Source: PMP191F sp047602185 | GTDB lineage: Bacteria > Bacteroidota > Bacteroidia > Chitinophagales > Chitinophagaceae | DNA: 64,000 nucleotides | Reading direction: 5' to 3' | Assembly (NCBI GenBank): GCA_047602185.1 | Contig: JASGHY010000001.1 | Span: 4,092,001-4,156,000, forward strand | Shown here: in pieces, positions 34,168 to 43,085 of the stretch | Position numbering within the stretch: position 1 is the stretch's first letter | Layout of the letters: the number at the start of each line of letters is the position of its first letter | Notes under the pieces: generated by a model | The model's database searches: none | What the model was told of the DNA's origin: nothing | The model's input: only the letters and a program-made list of their open reading frames with translations | Position numbers and translations under genes: made by a program

Positions 34168-35604
34168 ATGCCAATGGTCGCCACAGACTACACCCATACA
34201 GACCGCATTGCGTCTGTGGCTGACCGGCATTTGCTTTTACCGTTTTTCAACCAATACATTATGCAAGCAAGAACACCAACGGCCGCTGCAACGGCTGAGC
34301 AGGCGAAGGAAATACTGATCAATAATAACAAAGGAGGCTATACTATTCCCAGTGCAAGACTGTACCCTTTTCAATGGAACTGGGATAGCGGCTTTATTGC
34401 CCTGGGACTGATGTACATTGATCCGCAGAAAGCGATGGAGGAAGTAAGGAGTATGTTCAAGGGACAGTGGAGCAACGGCCTGTTGCCACATATCAACTTC
34501 CATCACCCTGACAGCAACTATTTTCCAGGGCCTGCCGTATGGGGTACAGACAGCATTGCTGAAAAACCCGCCGGTATACAAACATCAGGTATTGTGCAAC
34601 CCCCTGTATTCGGTTTTGTGCTGCAACGCATGGATCAGTACTTTACACAAAACGTTGCCGGGTGGGAAGCATTTATTAAAGAACTGTTTCCGCAGATCAC
34701 CGCTTTTCACCGCTACCTGTATCATCACCGCGATCCTTATAAAGAAGGGTTGGTATATATACATCATAACTGGGAAGCCGGTACAGACAACTCTCCCGCC
34801 TGGGATAGCATTCTTGATAATATAGATGTATCCGGTATGGATAATATTGTAGCACAGCGCCGCGATACTGCAAACGTAGATGCAGCTCAACGCCCTACCA
34901 ATGAAAATTACAAACGCTATATCTACCTGCTGAACCTGTTTAAAAAACATGGTTATAAGGATAGTGCCATTGTGCAGGAATGCCCTTTCCTGGTGCAGGA
35001 TGTATTGTTCAATGCTTTACTGGCCCGGTCTAATGAAGGCCTCATTATGCTGGGGAAAAAATACGGACTTGATGTACAGGAGATCGTCAGCTGGAATGAT
35101 AAGACAGTGAAGGCGATCAATCGTAAACTGTGGAATGACAGTACGGGTTTTTATTACGCCTATGATCTTAAGAACGGCCGTACCATTCCCATTAAAACAT
35201 CTTCTGGTTTTATGCCATTATTTGCCGGTGTATCTAATGGGCAACAGGCGGCCCGGCTATGCAGTCACCTGTCCCAAAGCTTTGCCCGGAACAGCCGGTG
35301 GAAACTACTACCTTCCACTGCTGCAGATGAACCGTTGTTCAATGCACTGAAATACTGGCGCGGCCCCGTATGGATCAATATTAACTGGATGTTGTACCAC
35401 GGGCTGCTGCGGTACGGCTGTATACCCGAGGCAGAGAAAGTAAAAAAAGATTCCATGCAACTGGTGGAACAATACGGCCCCTGGGAGTATTTTGATCCCC
35501 GGCCCGTGGAAGAGGGAGGCATGGCGCAGGGATTGGGCGGTGATCTTTTTTCCTGGAGCGCCGCTTTGTATCTTGACATGCTGTTGAACGACCACCCTTT
35601 CTAG
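34168..35604 (+). CDS. GH63-like glycosidase, probable glucosyl-/mannosylglycerate hydrolase
   Basis: A 478-residue (alpha/alpha)6-barrel enzyme. Motifs: YPFQWNWDSGFIALGL (~66-81), WEAGTDNSPAWDSIL (202-216, with Asp207 the likely general acid), YWRGPVWININWML (~395) and WEYFDPRPVEE...GGDLFSWSAALYLDML near the C-terminus (Glu440 a candidate base). This pattern matches the short GH63 branch that includes mannosylglycerate and glucosylglycerate hydrolases. The same operon encodes glycerate kinase and an importer, which supports release of D-glycerate. No signal peptide is visible, so action is cytoplasmic. Trehalase-like or YgjK-like specificity is the alternative. Confidence 0.75.
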   Translation: MPMVATDYTHTDRIASVADRHLLLPFFNQYIMQARTPTAAATAEQAKEILINNNKGGYTIPSARLYPFQWNWDSGFIALGLMYIDPQKAMEEVRSMFKGQWSNGLLPHINFHHPDSNYFPGPAVWGTDSIAEKPAGIQTSGIVQPPVFGFVLQRMDQYFTQNVAGWEAFIKELFPQITAFHRYLYHHRDPYKEGLVYIHHNWEAGTDNSPAWDSILDNIDVSGMDNIVAQRRDTANVDAAQRPTNENYKRYIYLLNLFKKHGYKDSAIVQECPFLVQDVLFNALLARSNEGLIMLGKKYGLDVQEIVSWNDKTVKAINRKLWNDSTGFYYAYDLKNGRTIPIKTSSGFMPLFAGVSNGQQAARLCSHLSQSFARNSRWKLLPSTAADEPLFNALKYWRGPVWININWMLYHGLLRYGCIPEAEKVKKDSMQLVEQYGPWEYFDPRPVEEGGMAQGLGGDLFSWSAALYLDMLLNDHPF

Positions 35605-35664
35605 TTCATTGGCCTCACCATACTTCCGTTACCCTTTTACTGATATACTAAACGACTGCTCTGC

Positions 35665-37233
35665 ATGAATTACATTGATTACAGTATTGTACTACTTTAC
35701 TTCGCCACCATGATCTGGCTGGGCATGCGCTTTAAAAAAAGCAAGGCCGCTACAGATTACTTCCTGGGCAGTAAACAATTTGGCTGGTTTTCCCTGTGCA
35801 TGAGTGCTATGGCCACACAACTGAGTGCAGTTAGTTTTGTGTCTGCCCCTGCATTTGTAGGGCTGCGCAAAGGTGGCGGTATGCAGTGGCTTACGTTTGA
35901 ATTTGGCGTACCCATTGCGATGATCATTATCATTACTGTCATTTCACCATTGCTATACAGATCAGGCGTAGTAAGTGTGTACGGCTACCTGGAGAAACGT
36001 TTTAACAGAAGCAGCAAACTCCTGCTCAGTGCCGTGTTCCTCATCAGCCGATGCTTTGCTACTGCCGTTATTATTTATGCAGTAGGGCTTATACTTTCCT
36101 CCATCATAGGCATTCCATTGTGGCAAACGATGCTGATCCTGGGAGGCATTACCATCATTTATTCGCTGGAAGGAGGCATGAAAGCTATTGTGTATAGCGA
36201 AGTAGCGCAGATGATCATCAAGCTGCTGGGCATTATCACCATTATTATCTGCGGGTTGTATTACCTCGGTGGCTGGGATGTATTTGTACAGCATGTTGAC
36301 CATAACCGGCTGCGTGTAGTAGATATAGGCAATTTTGGTTTCGATGGCCGTGAATATGGTTTCTGGCCTATGCTGCTGGGAGGTATTTTTTTATACTGCA
36401 GTTATTATGGTACTGATCAAACCCAGGCCCAGCGCATCCTGTCTGCAAAAGACGAACGTACTGCCGGAAAGATGCTGTTGTTCAACGGCCTGCTAAGATT
36501 CCCTATTACATTAGCCTATTGTTTCGGAGGCCTGGTACTGGGCGTATTTGTAGCCCGCAATCCTGCTTTTGCCGCCAGGATCCCGGCAGAGAAGCCCGAC
36601 CTCATGATCCCAGTATTTATCACAGATTACCTGCCGCATGGAGTTACGGGTATTATTGTTATTTCCATTATTGCAGCAGGAATGTCTGCTTACAGCAGTA
36701 CACTCAATAGCCTGAGCGCAGTAACTATGGAAGACTTTATTGCCCCCCGCATTACCATGAGCAAAGAAAGATATGTCACCGCCAGCAAGCTGACTGCCCT
36801 GTTCTGGGGTGTACTGACCATGATCCTGTCGTTCTATGTAAGTGGTATTGCCAGAACTATTATTGAAGCCATTAATAAAATAGGCTCCATGTTCTACGGG
36901 CCTATCCTGGCTATGTTCCTGCTGGCTATGCTAACCCGCAATGTAAAAGCCAAAGCTGCCAATGCCGGCCTTATAACAGGCGTACTGGTAAACCTGTTGC
37001 TCTGGATCTTCTTTAAAAACGTTTTCTGGTTCTGGTGGAATGTGATCGGCTGTCTCACTACTTTGCTGGTGGCAAGTACCATAACCCTGCTTGCTGGTAC
37101 AACTAACAAACAGGAATTATCAAAAGAATCTGTTACAAACAGGTTTCAACTGGTTACCCCGCAAACAATCATCCTGCTGATCTTTTTTATCTGCATGATC
37201 TCTTTCAGTATCTTACTGCCTTACCTGTTTTAA
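35665..37233 (+). CDS. Sodium:solute symporter (SSS family)
   Basis: A 522-residue transporter with ~13-14 membrane helices. SSS features include DYFLGSKQFGWFSLCMSAMATQLSAVSFVSAPAF near the N-terminus and GGMKAIVYSEVAQMIIKLLGIIT, then IISIIAAGMSAYSSTLNSLSAV containing the sodium-site Ser/Thr residues. It uses the Na+ gradient to bring a sugar or organic solute over the inner membrane. Its place between the hydrolase and glycerate kinase genes suggests the intact sugar-glycerate or its product as cargo; that is inference. Confidence 0.92.
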   Translation: MNYIDYSIVLLYFATMIWLGMRFKKSKAATDYFLGSKQFGWFSLCMSAMATQLSAVSFVSAPAFVGLRKGGGMQWLTFEFGVPIAMIIIITVISPLLYRSGVVSVYGYLEKRFNRSSKLLLSAVFLISRCFATAVIIYAVGLILSSIIGIPLWQTMLILGGITIIYSLEGGMKAIVYSEVAQMIIKLLGIITIIICGLYYLGGWDVFVQHVDHNRLRVVDIGNFGFDGREYGFWPMLLGGIFLYCSYYGTDQTQAQRILSAKDERTAGKMLLFNGLLRFPITLAYCFGGLVLGVFVARNPAFAARIPAEKPDLMIPVFITDYLPHGVTGIIVISIIAAGMSAYSSTLNSLSAVTMEDFIAPRITMSKERYVTASKLTALFWGVLTMILSFYVSGIARTIIEAINKIGSMFYGPILAMFLLAMLTRNVKAKAANAGLITGVLVNLLLWIFFKNVFWFWWNVIGCLTTLLVASTITLLAGTTNKQELSKESVTNRFQLVTPQTIILLIFFICMISFSILLPYLF

Positions 37234-37244
37234 GAACTACCGAT

Positions 37245-38363
37245 ATGACCATTGTAATAGCACCGGATAAGTTCAAAGGCAGTCTTACCTCCTTTGAATT
37301 CTGTGATACGGCAACAGCGGCTATACAGGCCGTATGTCCAGATGCAGTGGTGCAGGCTCTTCCGCTTGCAGATGGCGGTGATGGCTTTTCTGAAGTGATC
37401 AGGCATTACTATCATACTGTCAATGTGGATTGTGATACCACAGACCCGGTGGGTAATGTATGCAGGGCAGTATATCAATGGCAGGCAGACACCGCCACAG
37501 CTTATATTGAAACGGCAGCAGCCTCCGGGCTGGTACTTATAAAGCCCGATAATGAAACAGCAAAGTATGCCAGTACTTATGGTACCGGCCTCATGATACA
37601 ACATGCTATAGAAAAAGGTGCACGGCATATTGTACTGGGGCTGGGCGGCAGCGCTACTACCGATGCAGGCACAGGCATACTCACCGCTTTGGGTTTTCAG
37701 TTTATCAACGCTGCAGGAGAAACCCTGCGTCCATGCGGTGGCAACCTGCAACAGGTGCAACGCATTGTTGTTCCCGAAGTATTGCCCGATGTTGATTTTA
37801 CACTTGCCTGTGATGTTACCAACACATTGTATGGACCACGTGGGGCTGCCTTTGTATTTGCTCCACAGAAAGGAGCCAATGCAGATACAGTTGAATTGCT
37901 GGATATAGGCCTGCAACATATTGCTATCCTCTACAACAAAGCTACCGGCAAGGATATAACTTTTATTGAAGGCACAGGAGCCGCAGGAGGTATTGCTGCA
38001 GGGCTGATGAGTTTTTTCACTGCTTCTATCAGCAAGGGAACAGACCTGGTACTGGAAGCGGCTGCATTTTATAACAACCTGGAAAAAGTATCCCTGATCA
38101 TTACAGGAGAAGGGAGCATAGATGCACAAACACCGGATGGTAAGCCGGTTGGTGTAATAGCCCGTGCGGGCCTACAACACAATATCCCTGTAATTGCCTT
38201 CTGCGGTGTGTGCAATGATCCTGTACTGTTATCAAAGCAAATGGGGCTGGAACAGATAGTCGTTATTACACCGGCAGGCACTCCCTTGCAGGAAGCCATA
38301 ATGCAGGCCCGGGAAAACCTGTACAAAGCTATGACCGCTGTTATGGAAAAAAGGAAAGCATAA
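37245..38363 (+). CDS. Glycerate kinase (GlxK/GarK type)
   Basis: A 372-residue glycerate 2-kinase of the GarK/GlxK family. It begins with the family signature MTIVIAPDKFKGSLTSFEF, then ALPLADGGDGFSEVI (substrate loop), VLGLGGSATTDAGTGILTALGFQF (glycine-rich nucleotide loop), GAAGGIAAGLMSFF and ITGEGSIDAQTPDGKPVGVIA. It phosphorylates D-glycerate with ATP to 2-phosphoglycerate, feeding lower glycolysis. It follows the symporter gene by 11 bp. With the GH63-like hydrolase it makes a short catabolic route from a glycerate-containing solute. Confidence 0.95.
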   Translation: MTIVIAPDKFKGSLTSFEFCDTATAAIQAVCPDAVVQALPLADGGDGFSEVIRHYYHTVNVDCDTTDPVGNVCRAVYQWQADTATAYIETAAASGLVLIKPDNETAKYASTYGTGLMIQHAIEKGARHIVLGLGGSATTDAGTGILTALGFQFINAAGETLRPCGGNLQQVQRIVVPEVLPDVDFTLACDVTNTLYGPRGAAFVFAPQKGANADTVELLDIGLQHIAILYNKATGKDITFIEGTGAAGGIAAGLMSFFTASISKGTDLVLEAAAFYNNLEKVSLIITGEGSIDAQTPDGKPVGVIARAGLQHNIPVIAFCGVCNDPVLLSKQMGLEQIVVITPAGTPLQEAIMQARENLYKAMTAVMEKRKA

Positions 38364-38393
38364 GCGACAGGGAAAAACTTGCCGCCAATAGCA

Positions 38394-39479
38394 TCACCAC
38401 TTCATCAACTTCCGCACATATACAATAAGCTCTTTTGCGATCTGCTCCTGGTCTTTCAGATCAGGATGTTCGCCACAACCGCTGATATAGCGTTTTGAAA
38501 AGAAATAGGAAGAGATCTTTTTATCGCCTTTGCTATTCATGTGCTGTACTATGCCTGTAAGATAACGCTGCAATACCGGGTTCAGGGTTTCATTCCCCAT
38601 CGGGCTGGTCAGGCAAATGATCGTCGCTTTGGGGTGGTAGCCTCTCAGCCTTTCAAGAAACTGTACATAGGCGCTGCAGAAAGTAGTAGAATCCTGCACG
38701 CCATCATTTTGCCCCAGGCATACAGTAATCAGGTCAGGGTGATAATCGTTTGTATTCCATGCAAGGGAATCAGTACGCATATTTACTTTATCATACACCT
38801 GCGGCATGGTAATGGTCATATTGCAGCAACTATGGATCAGGCCTATGCCGGATACTGAACTCAGGTGCCATTGTGCACCGAATGTACGGGCAGTGAGCGG
38901 ACCATAAGCTAACCAGGCATTGTGCTGATCGTACCACTGACCTTTGCCACATGGTATGGCAGACATATCTGCACCAAAGCCACAGGTAATAGAGTTACCG
39001 ATAAATTCAATTTTACGGGAAGGTTTGGGTGGCAGGGGCATTAATTGTTTGCAGATGATACCGGCAAATTCAATGTACCCGATCCCTGCTTCTGTGTTCT
39101 TACAAATCACTACTATGTGTTCACGATCCGGCAATGCCTTTGCGACCTGGATGGTATCAGTTTTACCCGTCATCTGCAAACGGACAGGCTGCCAGTTGTC
39201 TACAATAATTTCAAGATAGTTGTGCGAGGTACCGTACAGCACTTCATCATTAATGATCACACTGCAGGAGGTTCCTTTGAATTTGGCAACCATATAGGCT
39301 CCTGGCGCCCAGGTACGCGGTTTCTTAGGATCAGTAAGATCCATACGTCCTGTATACTGCAGGTAAGGATTGTCTGCGGAATAGAATATCGGTGTTTCGT
39401 CAGCAGGCCCGGGGGCTGCTTTTGCACTAAATACACTGATAACACACAATACGAGAAGCAATGCAGGAATAACTTTCAT
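38394..39479 (-). CDS. Secreted SGNH esterase, CE2-like
   Basis: A 361-residue protein with a signal peptide (MKVIPALLLVLCVISVFSAKA), an N-terminal jelly-roll domain (~30-145) and a C-terminal SGNH hydrolase domain. The nucleophile block is KIEFIGNSITCGFGAD (Ser at ~165), the Gly/Asn blocks are in LSSVSGIGLI and VCLGQNDG, and the catalytic His is in GCGEHPDLKDQ. This two-domain layout is that of CE2 acetylesterases acting on xylan, mannan or pectin. It converges on the glycerate kinase gene and lies beside the pectin locus, where deacetylation would help; separate promoter likely. Confidence 0.85.
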   Translation of the reverse strand: MKVIPALLLVLCVISVFSAKAAPGPADETPIFYSADNPYLQYTGRMDLTDPKKPRTWAPGAYMVAKFKGTSCSVIINDEVLYGTSHNYLEIIVDNWQPVRLQMTGKTDTIQVAKALPDREHIVVICKNTEAGIGYIEFAGIICKQLMPLPPKPSRKIEFIGNSITCGFGADMSAIPCGKGQWYDQHNAWLAYGPLTARTFGAQWHLSSVSGIGLIHSCCNMTITMPQVYDKVNMRTDSLAWNTNDYHPDLITVCLGQNDGVQDSTTFCSAYVQFLERLRGYHPKATIICLTSPMGNETLNPVLQRYLTGIVQHMNSKGDKKISSYFFSKRYISGCGEHPDLKDQEQIAKELIVYVRKLMKW

Positions 39480-39510
39480 CTGTAACGATTGTATTCAGGT
39501 GAAAAGGTAA

Positions 39511-39630
39511 TCATTCTTTCAATGTCATTGAATTAAGAAGTTTAATTCTGGCTGGTGAGGCACCCACCGGTGAACGCTCCGTAGCTGATGTCTTCACCAG
39601 CCACTTAATTCAACGACGTTGAGCATTCTT
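39511..39630. mobile_element. MITE-like inverted-repeat element, copy 2
   Basis: Element 39519-39622 (104 bp) has 19-bp terminal inverted repeats (two mismatches, one of them a G-T wobble) and an inner hairpin GGCTGGTGAGG / CTTCACCAGCC. It is flanked by TCATTCTT (39511-39518) and GCATTCTT (39623-39630), an 8-bp target duplication with one change. It lies between the MFS terminator and the start of the CE2-like gene. Confidence 0.83.
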
Positions 39631-39671
39631 TTACGCATTTAAACCTCTCCTGCCAGCATGGATGCGGGCAC

Positions 39672-39702
39672 AAAAAAACCGGCAATTGTATAATTGCCGG
39701 TT
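39672..39702 (-). terminator. Terminator of the pectin/galacturonate operon
   Basis: An 11-bp perfect stem (39677-39687 with 39692-39702, loop of 4) is followed on the minus strand by seven T. It lies 41 bp after the MFS stop codon. Confidence 0.9.
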
Positions 39703-39742
39703 ACAGAACAAAACGTAGGAAATCCCAAAAGACTTTTATTAA

Positions 39743-41320
39743 TTAGAGATCAGTAATTGGTTTGTATTTAGGCACCAAAGATTTCATAATAATCCATGCA
39801 ACCAAATAGCCAACCGCACAAATGGCAAACATAATGGTATAAGCGGTTGTCATTTCTGCCTGTACCAGGCCTTTCTGCAGTTTCAGCAACTGATCGAACA
39901 TCGCAGGATCCACATTACGCACCTGCTCGCTAAGATCTTTTGTAAGGTTGCCCAACTCTGTTTTATTCAGGTTGATCTTATCTCCATGCTTTGTAACAAT
40001 ATCCATTGCCTGGATCTTTGCAGCAAAATCACCAAGACCTGCTGTTTTTGCTTCAACCCATGATTTTGCAATACCTGTATATTTATGGCTATCGAAGATC
40101 CATCCACCGATCTTGGTAAGCAATACACCACCAAAACCTCCCGCCATACCACCGATACCCACCACAGAGCCTACAGCTTTTTTAGGGAACATGTCTGATA
40201 CGGTAGTGAAGATATTGGCACTCCATGCCTGGTGTGCAGCAGTTCCGATACCGATAAAGAACACCGGCGCCCAGTAGCTGATGCCACCCAGTGGCTGAGC
40301 TGCCAATACTGCCAGTGGGAACACCGCAATCAGTAACATAGCACGCATACGACCATCGTACGCAGCATACCCTTTTTTAATGAAGTACATAGGGAACCAG
40401 CCGCCACTGATACTACCAAACATTGCCATGGTATACAGTACAGCCAGCGGAAGTGTAATATCCATCCCGGTCATGCCGTATTGAGCTTTCAGGTAAGCAG
40501 GCAGCCAGAACAGGAAGAACCACCAGATACCATCGGTCATAAACTTACCAATGGTAAATGCCCAGGTTTGTTTGTATCCCAATAATTTAACCCAGGAAAC
40601 CTTTTCAACTTTTCCATCAGTAACGACAGGCGCAGCCTCTTCGTCACTGGTAATATAAGCAAGCTCTTCTTTAGATAATCTTTTTTGCTCGTGTGGTTTC
40701 TCATACAGAAATAACCAGAAACCCAACCATATAAAACCAACTGCACCAATGATCACGAAGGCTGTCGTCCAATTCCAGTGATCAGCAATATAGGGAACTG
40801 TAAGAGGAGCAAGGATAGCACCCACATTGGCACCAGAGTTGAAGATACCGGTTGCAAGTGAGCGTTCTTTTTTAGGGAAATACTCTGCAGTAGCTTTGAT
40901 AGCTGCCGGAAAGTTACCAGCTTCGCCTAATGCCAGCACTGCGCGGCACAACATAAAGCCTACTACAAACACCGGTACAGAAACAATACCGATCCATCCT
41001 AACACAGTTGCAATAGTTTCTCCGAGAGGAATAGCCAGGGCATGAATTACAGCACCAAAAGACCATACAGCAATAGCCCACGCATAACCTTTTTTAGTAC
41101 CCAGCTTATCTATAATGCGGCCTGCAAATAACATGAAAATGGCATACGTAAACTGGAATACCGCAGTAATGTTTGCATAATCGCTACTGGACCAGTTATA
41201 TAATTTCTCCAATGTAGGTTGCAGAAGGCTCAATACCTGCCTGTCGAGATAATTAACCGTAGTGGCAAAAAACAATAAGGCACATATTGTCCACCTGTAC
41301 TTTCCTATGGCTTGCTGCAT
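39743..41320 (-). CDS. MFS hexuronate transporter (ExuT-like)
   Basis: A 525-residue major facilitator with 12 membrane helices and the anion:cation symporter signature near the N-terminus (YRWTICALLFFATTVNYLDRQVLSLL), GRIIDKLGTKKGYAWAIAVWSFGAVIHA and LGEAGNFPAAIKATAEYFPKKERSLATGIFNSGANVGAI. These features match ExuT/GudP-type transporters for galacturonate and glucuronate. A ~70-residue insertion (~415-485) between the last helices is longer than in E. coli ExuT. It is the last gene of the uronate operon, 40 bp after eda. Confidence 0.92.
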   Translation of the reverse strand: MQQAIGKYRWTICALLFFATTVNYLDRQVLSLLQPTLEKLYNWSSSDYANITAVFQFTYAIFMLFAGRIIDKLGTKKGYAWAIAVWSFGAVIHALAIPLGETIATVLGWIGIVSVPVFVVGFMLCRAVLALGEAGNFPAAIKATAEYFPKKERSLATGIFNSGANVGAILAPLTVPYIADHWNWTTAFVIIGAVGFIWLGFWLFLYEKPHEQKRLSKEELAYITSDEEAAPVVTDGKVEKVSWVKLLGYKQTWAFTIGKFMTDGIWWFFLFWLPAYLKAQYGMTGMDITLPLAVLYTMAMFGSISGGWFPMYFIKKGYAAYDGRMRAMLLIAVFPLAVLAAQPLGGISYWAPVFFIGIGTAAHQAWSANIFTTVSDMFPKKAVGSVVGIGGMAGGFGGVLLTKIGGWIFDSHKYTGIAKSWVEAKTAGLGDFAAKIQAMDIVTKHGDKINLNKTELGNLTKDLSEQVRNVDPAMFDQLLKLQKGLVQAEMTTAYTIMFAICAVGYLVAWIIMKSLVPKYKPITDL

Positions 41321-41360
41321 GTGGGTTTGTTTAGAAGATGAGCGTTGGTCGTTAGTTGTT

Positions 41361-42023
41361 TTATTTTTTTACAGCCTCAATAAGGGCCATCACTTCTTTC
41401 GTTTTAGATGTTACTGTTGCGTAATTCTTATTCTCCAGCAAAGTTTTCGTTAGCAACTTGCTACCCATACCTACCGCAACCACACCACTATCAAACCATG
41501 CCATGATGTTATCGGCAGTTGTGTCTACACCACCGGTTGGCATGAACAATAATTTCGGGAACAGTTCTTTGATCGCGGAAATATAAGACGGCCCCACCAC
41601 ACTTCCGGGGAAGATCTTGACGAGCTTCGCTCCGTGTGTTTCAGCGGTAAATATCTCGGTTGGAGTTAAACATCCCGGTATCCACAACAAACCAGCTTTC
41701 TGCACTACGGCAGCTACGTCTGGGTTCACCACCGGGGCAATAATGTAGTCAGCACCTGCTGCAATATAATTCTCAGCGTCGCTCACTGTTTTTATTGTAC
41801 CAATACCCAGTTTCATACCGGGCATTTCAGCATCTACCAGTTTACGCATTGCCATAAAGTTCTCTATAGCAGCTTCGCCACGGTTGGTATATTCTACAGT
41901 TTTAACTCCTGCAGCATATAATGCCTTTAATACGCCAATGCTGGTTTCTCTATCAGGGTGATAATACAAGGGCAGCATTTTCTGCTCTACTATCAGATCA
42001 ATAATAGCCTGCGGATTGTTCAT
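41361..42023 (-). CDS. eda: KDPG aldolase (2-dehydro-3-deoxy-phosphogluconate aldolase)
   Basis: A 220-residue class I aldolase that splits KDPG into pyruvate and glyceraldehyde 3-phosphate. The Schiff-base lysine lies in AKLVKIFPGSVVGPSYI, the catalytic Glu in VKTVEYTNRGEAA, and the phosphate-binding part in LFMPTGGVDTTADNIMAWFDSGVVAVGMGS. The N-terminus has LPLYYHPDRE in place of the usual VPVVR-type strand, a variant common in Bacteroidota. Its start lies 26 bp inside the end of the kinase gene, so both are translationally coupled. Confidence 0.94.
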   Translation of the reverse strand: MNNPQAIIDLIVEQKMLPLYYHPDRETSIGVLKALYAAGVKTVEYTNRGEAAIENFMAMRKLVDAEMPGMKLGIGTIKTVSDAENYIAAGADYIIAPVVNPDVAAVVQKAGLLWIPGCLTPTEIFTAETHGAKLVKIFPGSVVGPSYISAIKELFPKLLFMPTGGVDTTADNIMAWFDSGVVAVGMGSKLLTKTLLENKNYATVTSKTKEVMALIEAVKK

Positions 42024-43029
42024 GTTGTTTCAAAAAGTTTTTAATCTCACCAGCAGTGAGGTTGGTTGCATCTCCTTTGATAAACAGCTTGCGGAATGCT
42101 GCTGTAGTAGCAAAATCCACTACCTGCTGTGACTCCTGTTGGTTATACAAACCGTAAATAAGCCCGGCCATATAGCAATCGCCGCTGCCTACTTTATCAA
42201 TAACTGTTTCGGTAGTGTATTCCGGAGAAACAAACAGACCGTTCTTATCGTAATAAGTAGTGTAGTATAAAATACCGTTGTGGTCAAAACGATAAGTATT
42301 GGCTACTACTTTACACTGTGGAAACTCACGGATAATTGCCTCTGAAGTATTGAGCGCCTGTTGCAGATAATCTTTTTTAATATCTGTTTGCACCAATGCT
42401 TCATCAAGAGGAATATTCAGCATTTTATTAGCAGCCCACACATTACCCATTATCACATCACAATACTGCGCCAGTTGCGGCATCACTTCACCCGGCTGTT
42501 TACCGTATTGCCATAATTTGGCGCGGTAGTTCAGGTCAAGGGAGGTAGTGATCCCTTTTGCCCGGCAGGCCTGTAATGCTTCTTCACAAACATCGGCAGC
42601 GCTCTGGCTCAATGCAGGACAAATAGCACTGAAATGGAACCAGGTGATACCTTCCAACACAGCATCCCAGTCAATCATACCTCTTTGCAAAGAAGCATAA
42701 GATGAATGAGCGCGGTCGTAGATAACACCGGCATTTTTCATATCCAGCCCCTGTGCCAGGTAGTACAGTCCAATGCGGCTGCCACTCATGTGAACAGAGG
42801 AGGTATCAATATTTTTCTGCTGAACAAACTGCAATACCTGTTTGGAAAGATAATTATCAGGTAAAGCTGTGCAATAGCCTACAGGCACATCCCACAACGA
42901 TAGTGCCTGCGCCACATTCAGTTCGGCGCCGCCTACAAAAACAGGCATGGCATTTTGCTGTAACCAATTGCTTTCTGTATCAGGCGATAACCTTAGTAAC
43001 AACTCACCAAAACATAACACTTTACCCAT
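41998..43029 (-). CDS. kdgK: 2-keto-3-deoxygluconate kinase (PfkB family)
   Basis: A 343-residue ribokinase-like sugar kinase. N-terminal FGELLLRLSP and FVGGAELNVAQALSLW bind the sugar; VIDKVGSGDCYMAGLIYGLYN near the C-terminus holds the catalytic Asp of the GxGD motif and the anion hole. It phosphorylates KDG to KDPG, the substrate of Eda encoded next and overlapping it by 26 bp. Substrate assignment rests on context plus PfkB features; the neighbours make KDG the natural choice. Confidence 0.92.
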   Translation of the reverse strand: MGKVLCFGELLLRLSPDTESNWLQQNAMPVFVGGAELNVAQALSLWDVPVGYCTALPDNYLSKQVLQFVQQKNIDTSSVHMSGSRIGLYYLAQGLDMKNAGVIYDRAHSSYASLQRGMIDWDAVLEGITWFHFSAICPALSQSAADVCEEALQACRAKGITTSLDLNYRAKLWQYGKQPGEVMPQLAQYCDVIMGNVWAANKMLNIPLDEALVQTDIKKDYLQQALNTSEAIIREFPQCKVVANTYRFDHNGILYYTTYYDKNGLFVSPEYTTETVIDKVGSGDCYMAGLIYGLYNQQESQQVVDFATTAAFRKLFIKGDATNLTAGEIKNFLKQHEQSAGYY

Positions 43030-43085
43030 CAGTATTTTTTTTCAACTATCAAGGCTGCCGCTGTTCCCGTTATGCGAATGGCAGA

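Noticed and set aside
37230..38129. A 299-codon minus-strand open frame opposite the glycerate kinase gene
   Set aside because: It mirrors the codon structure of a well-conserved enzyme, is Cys-rich with no recognisable motif, and starts inside the neighbouring gene's end; it is a shadow frame.
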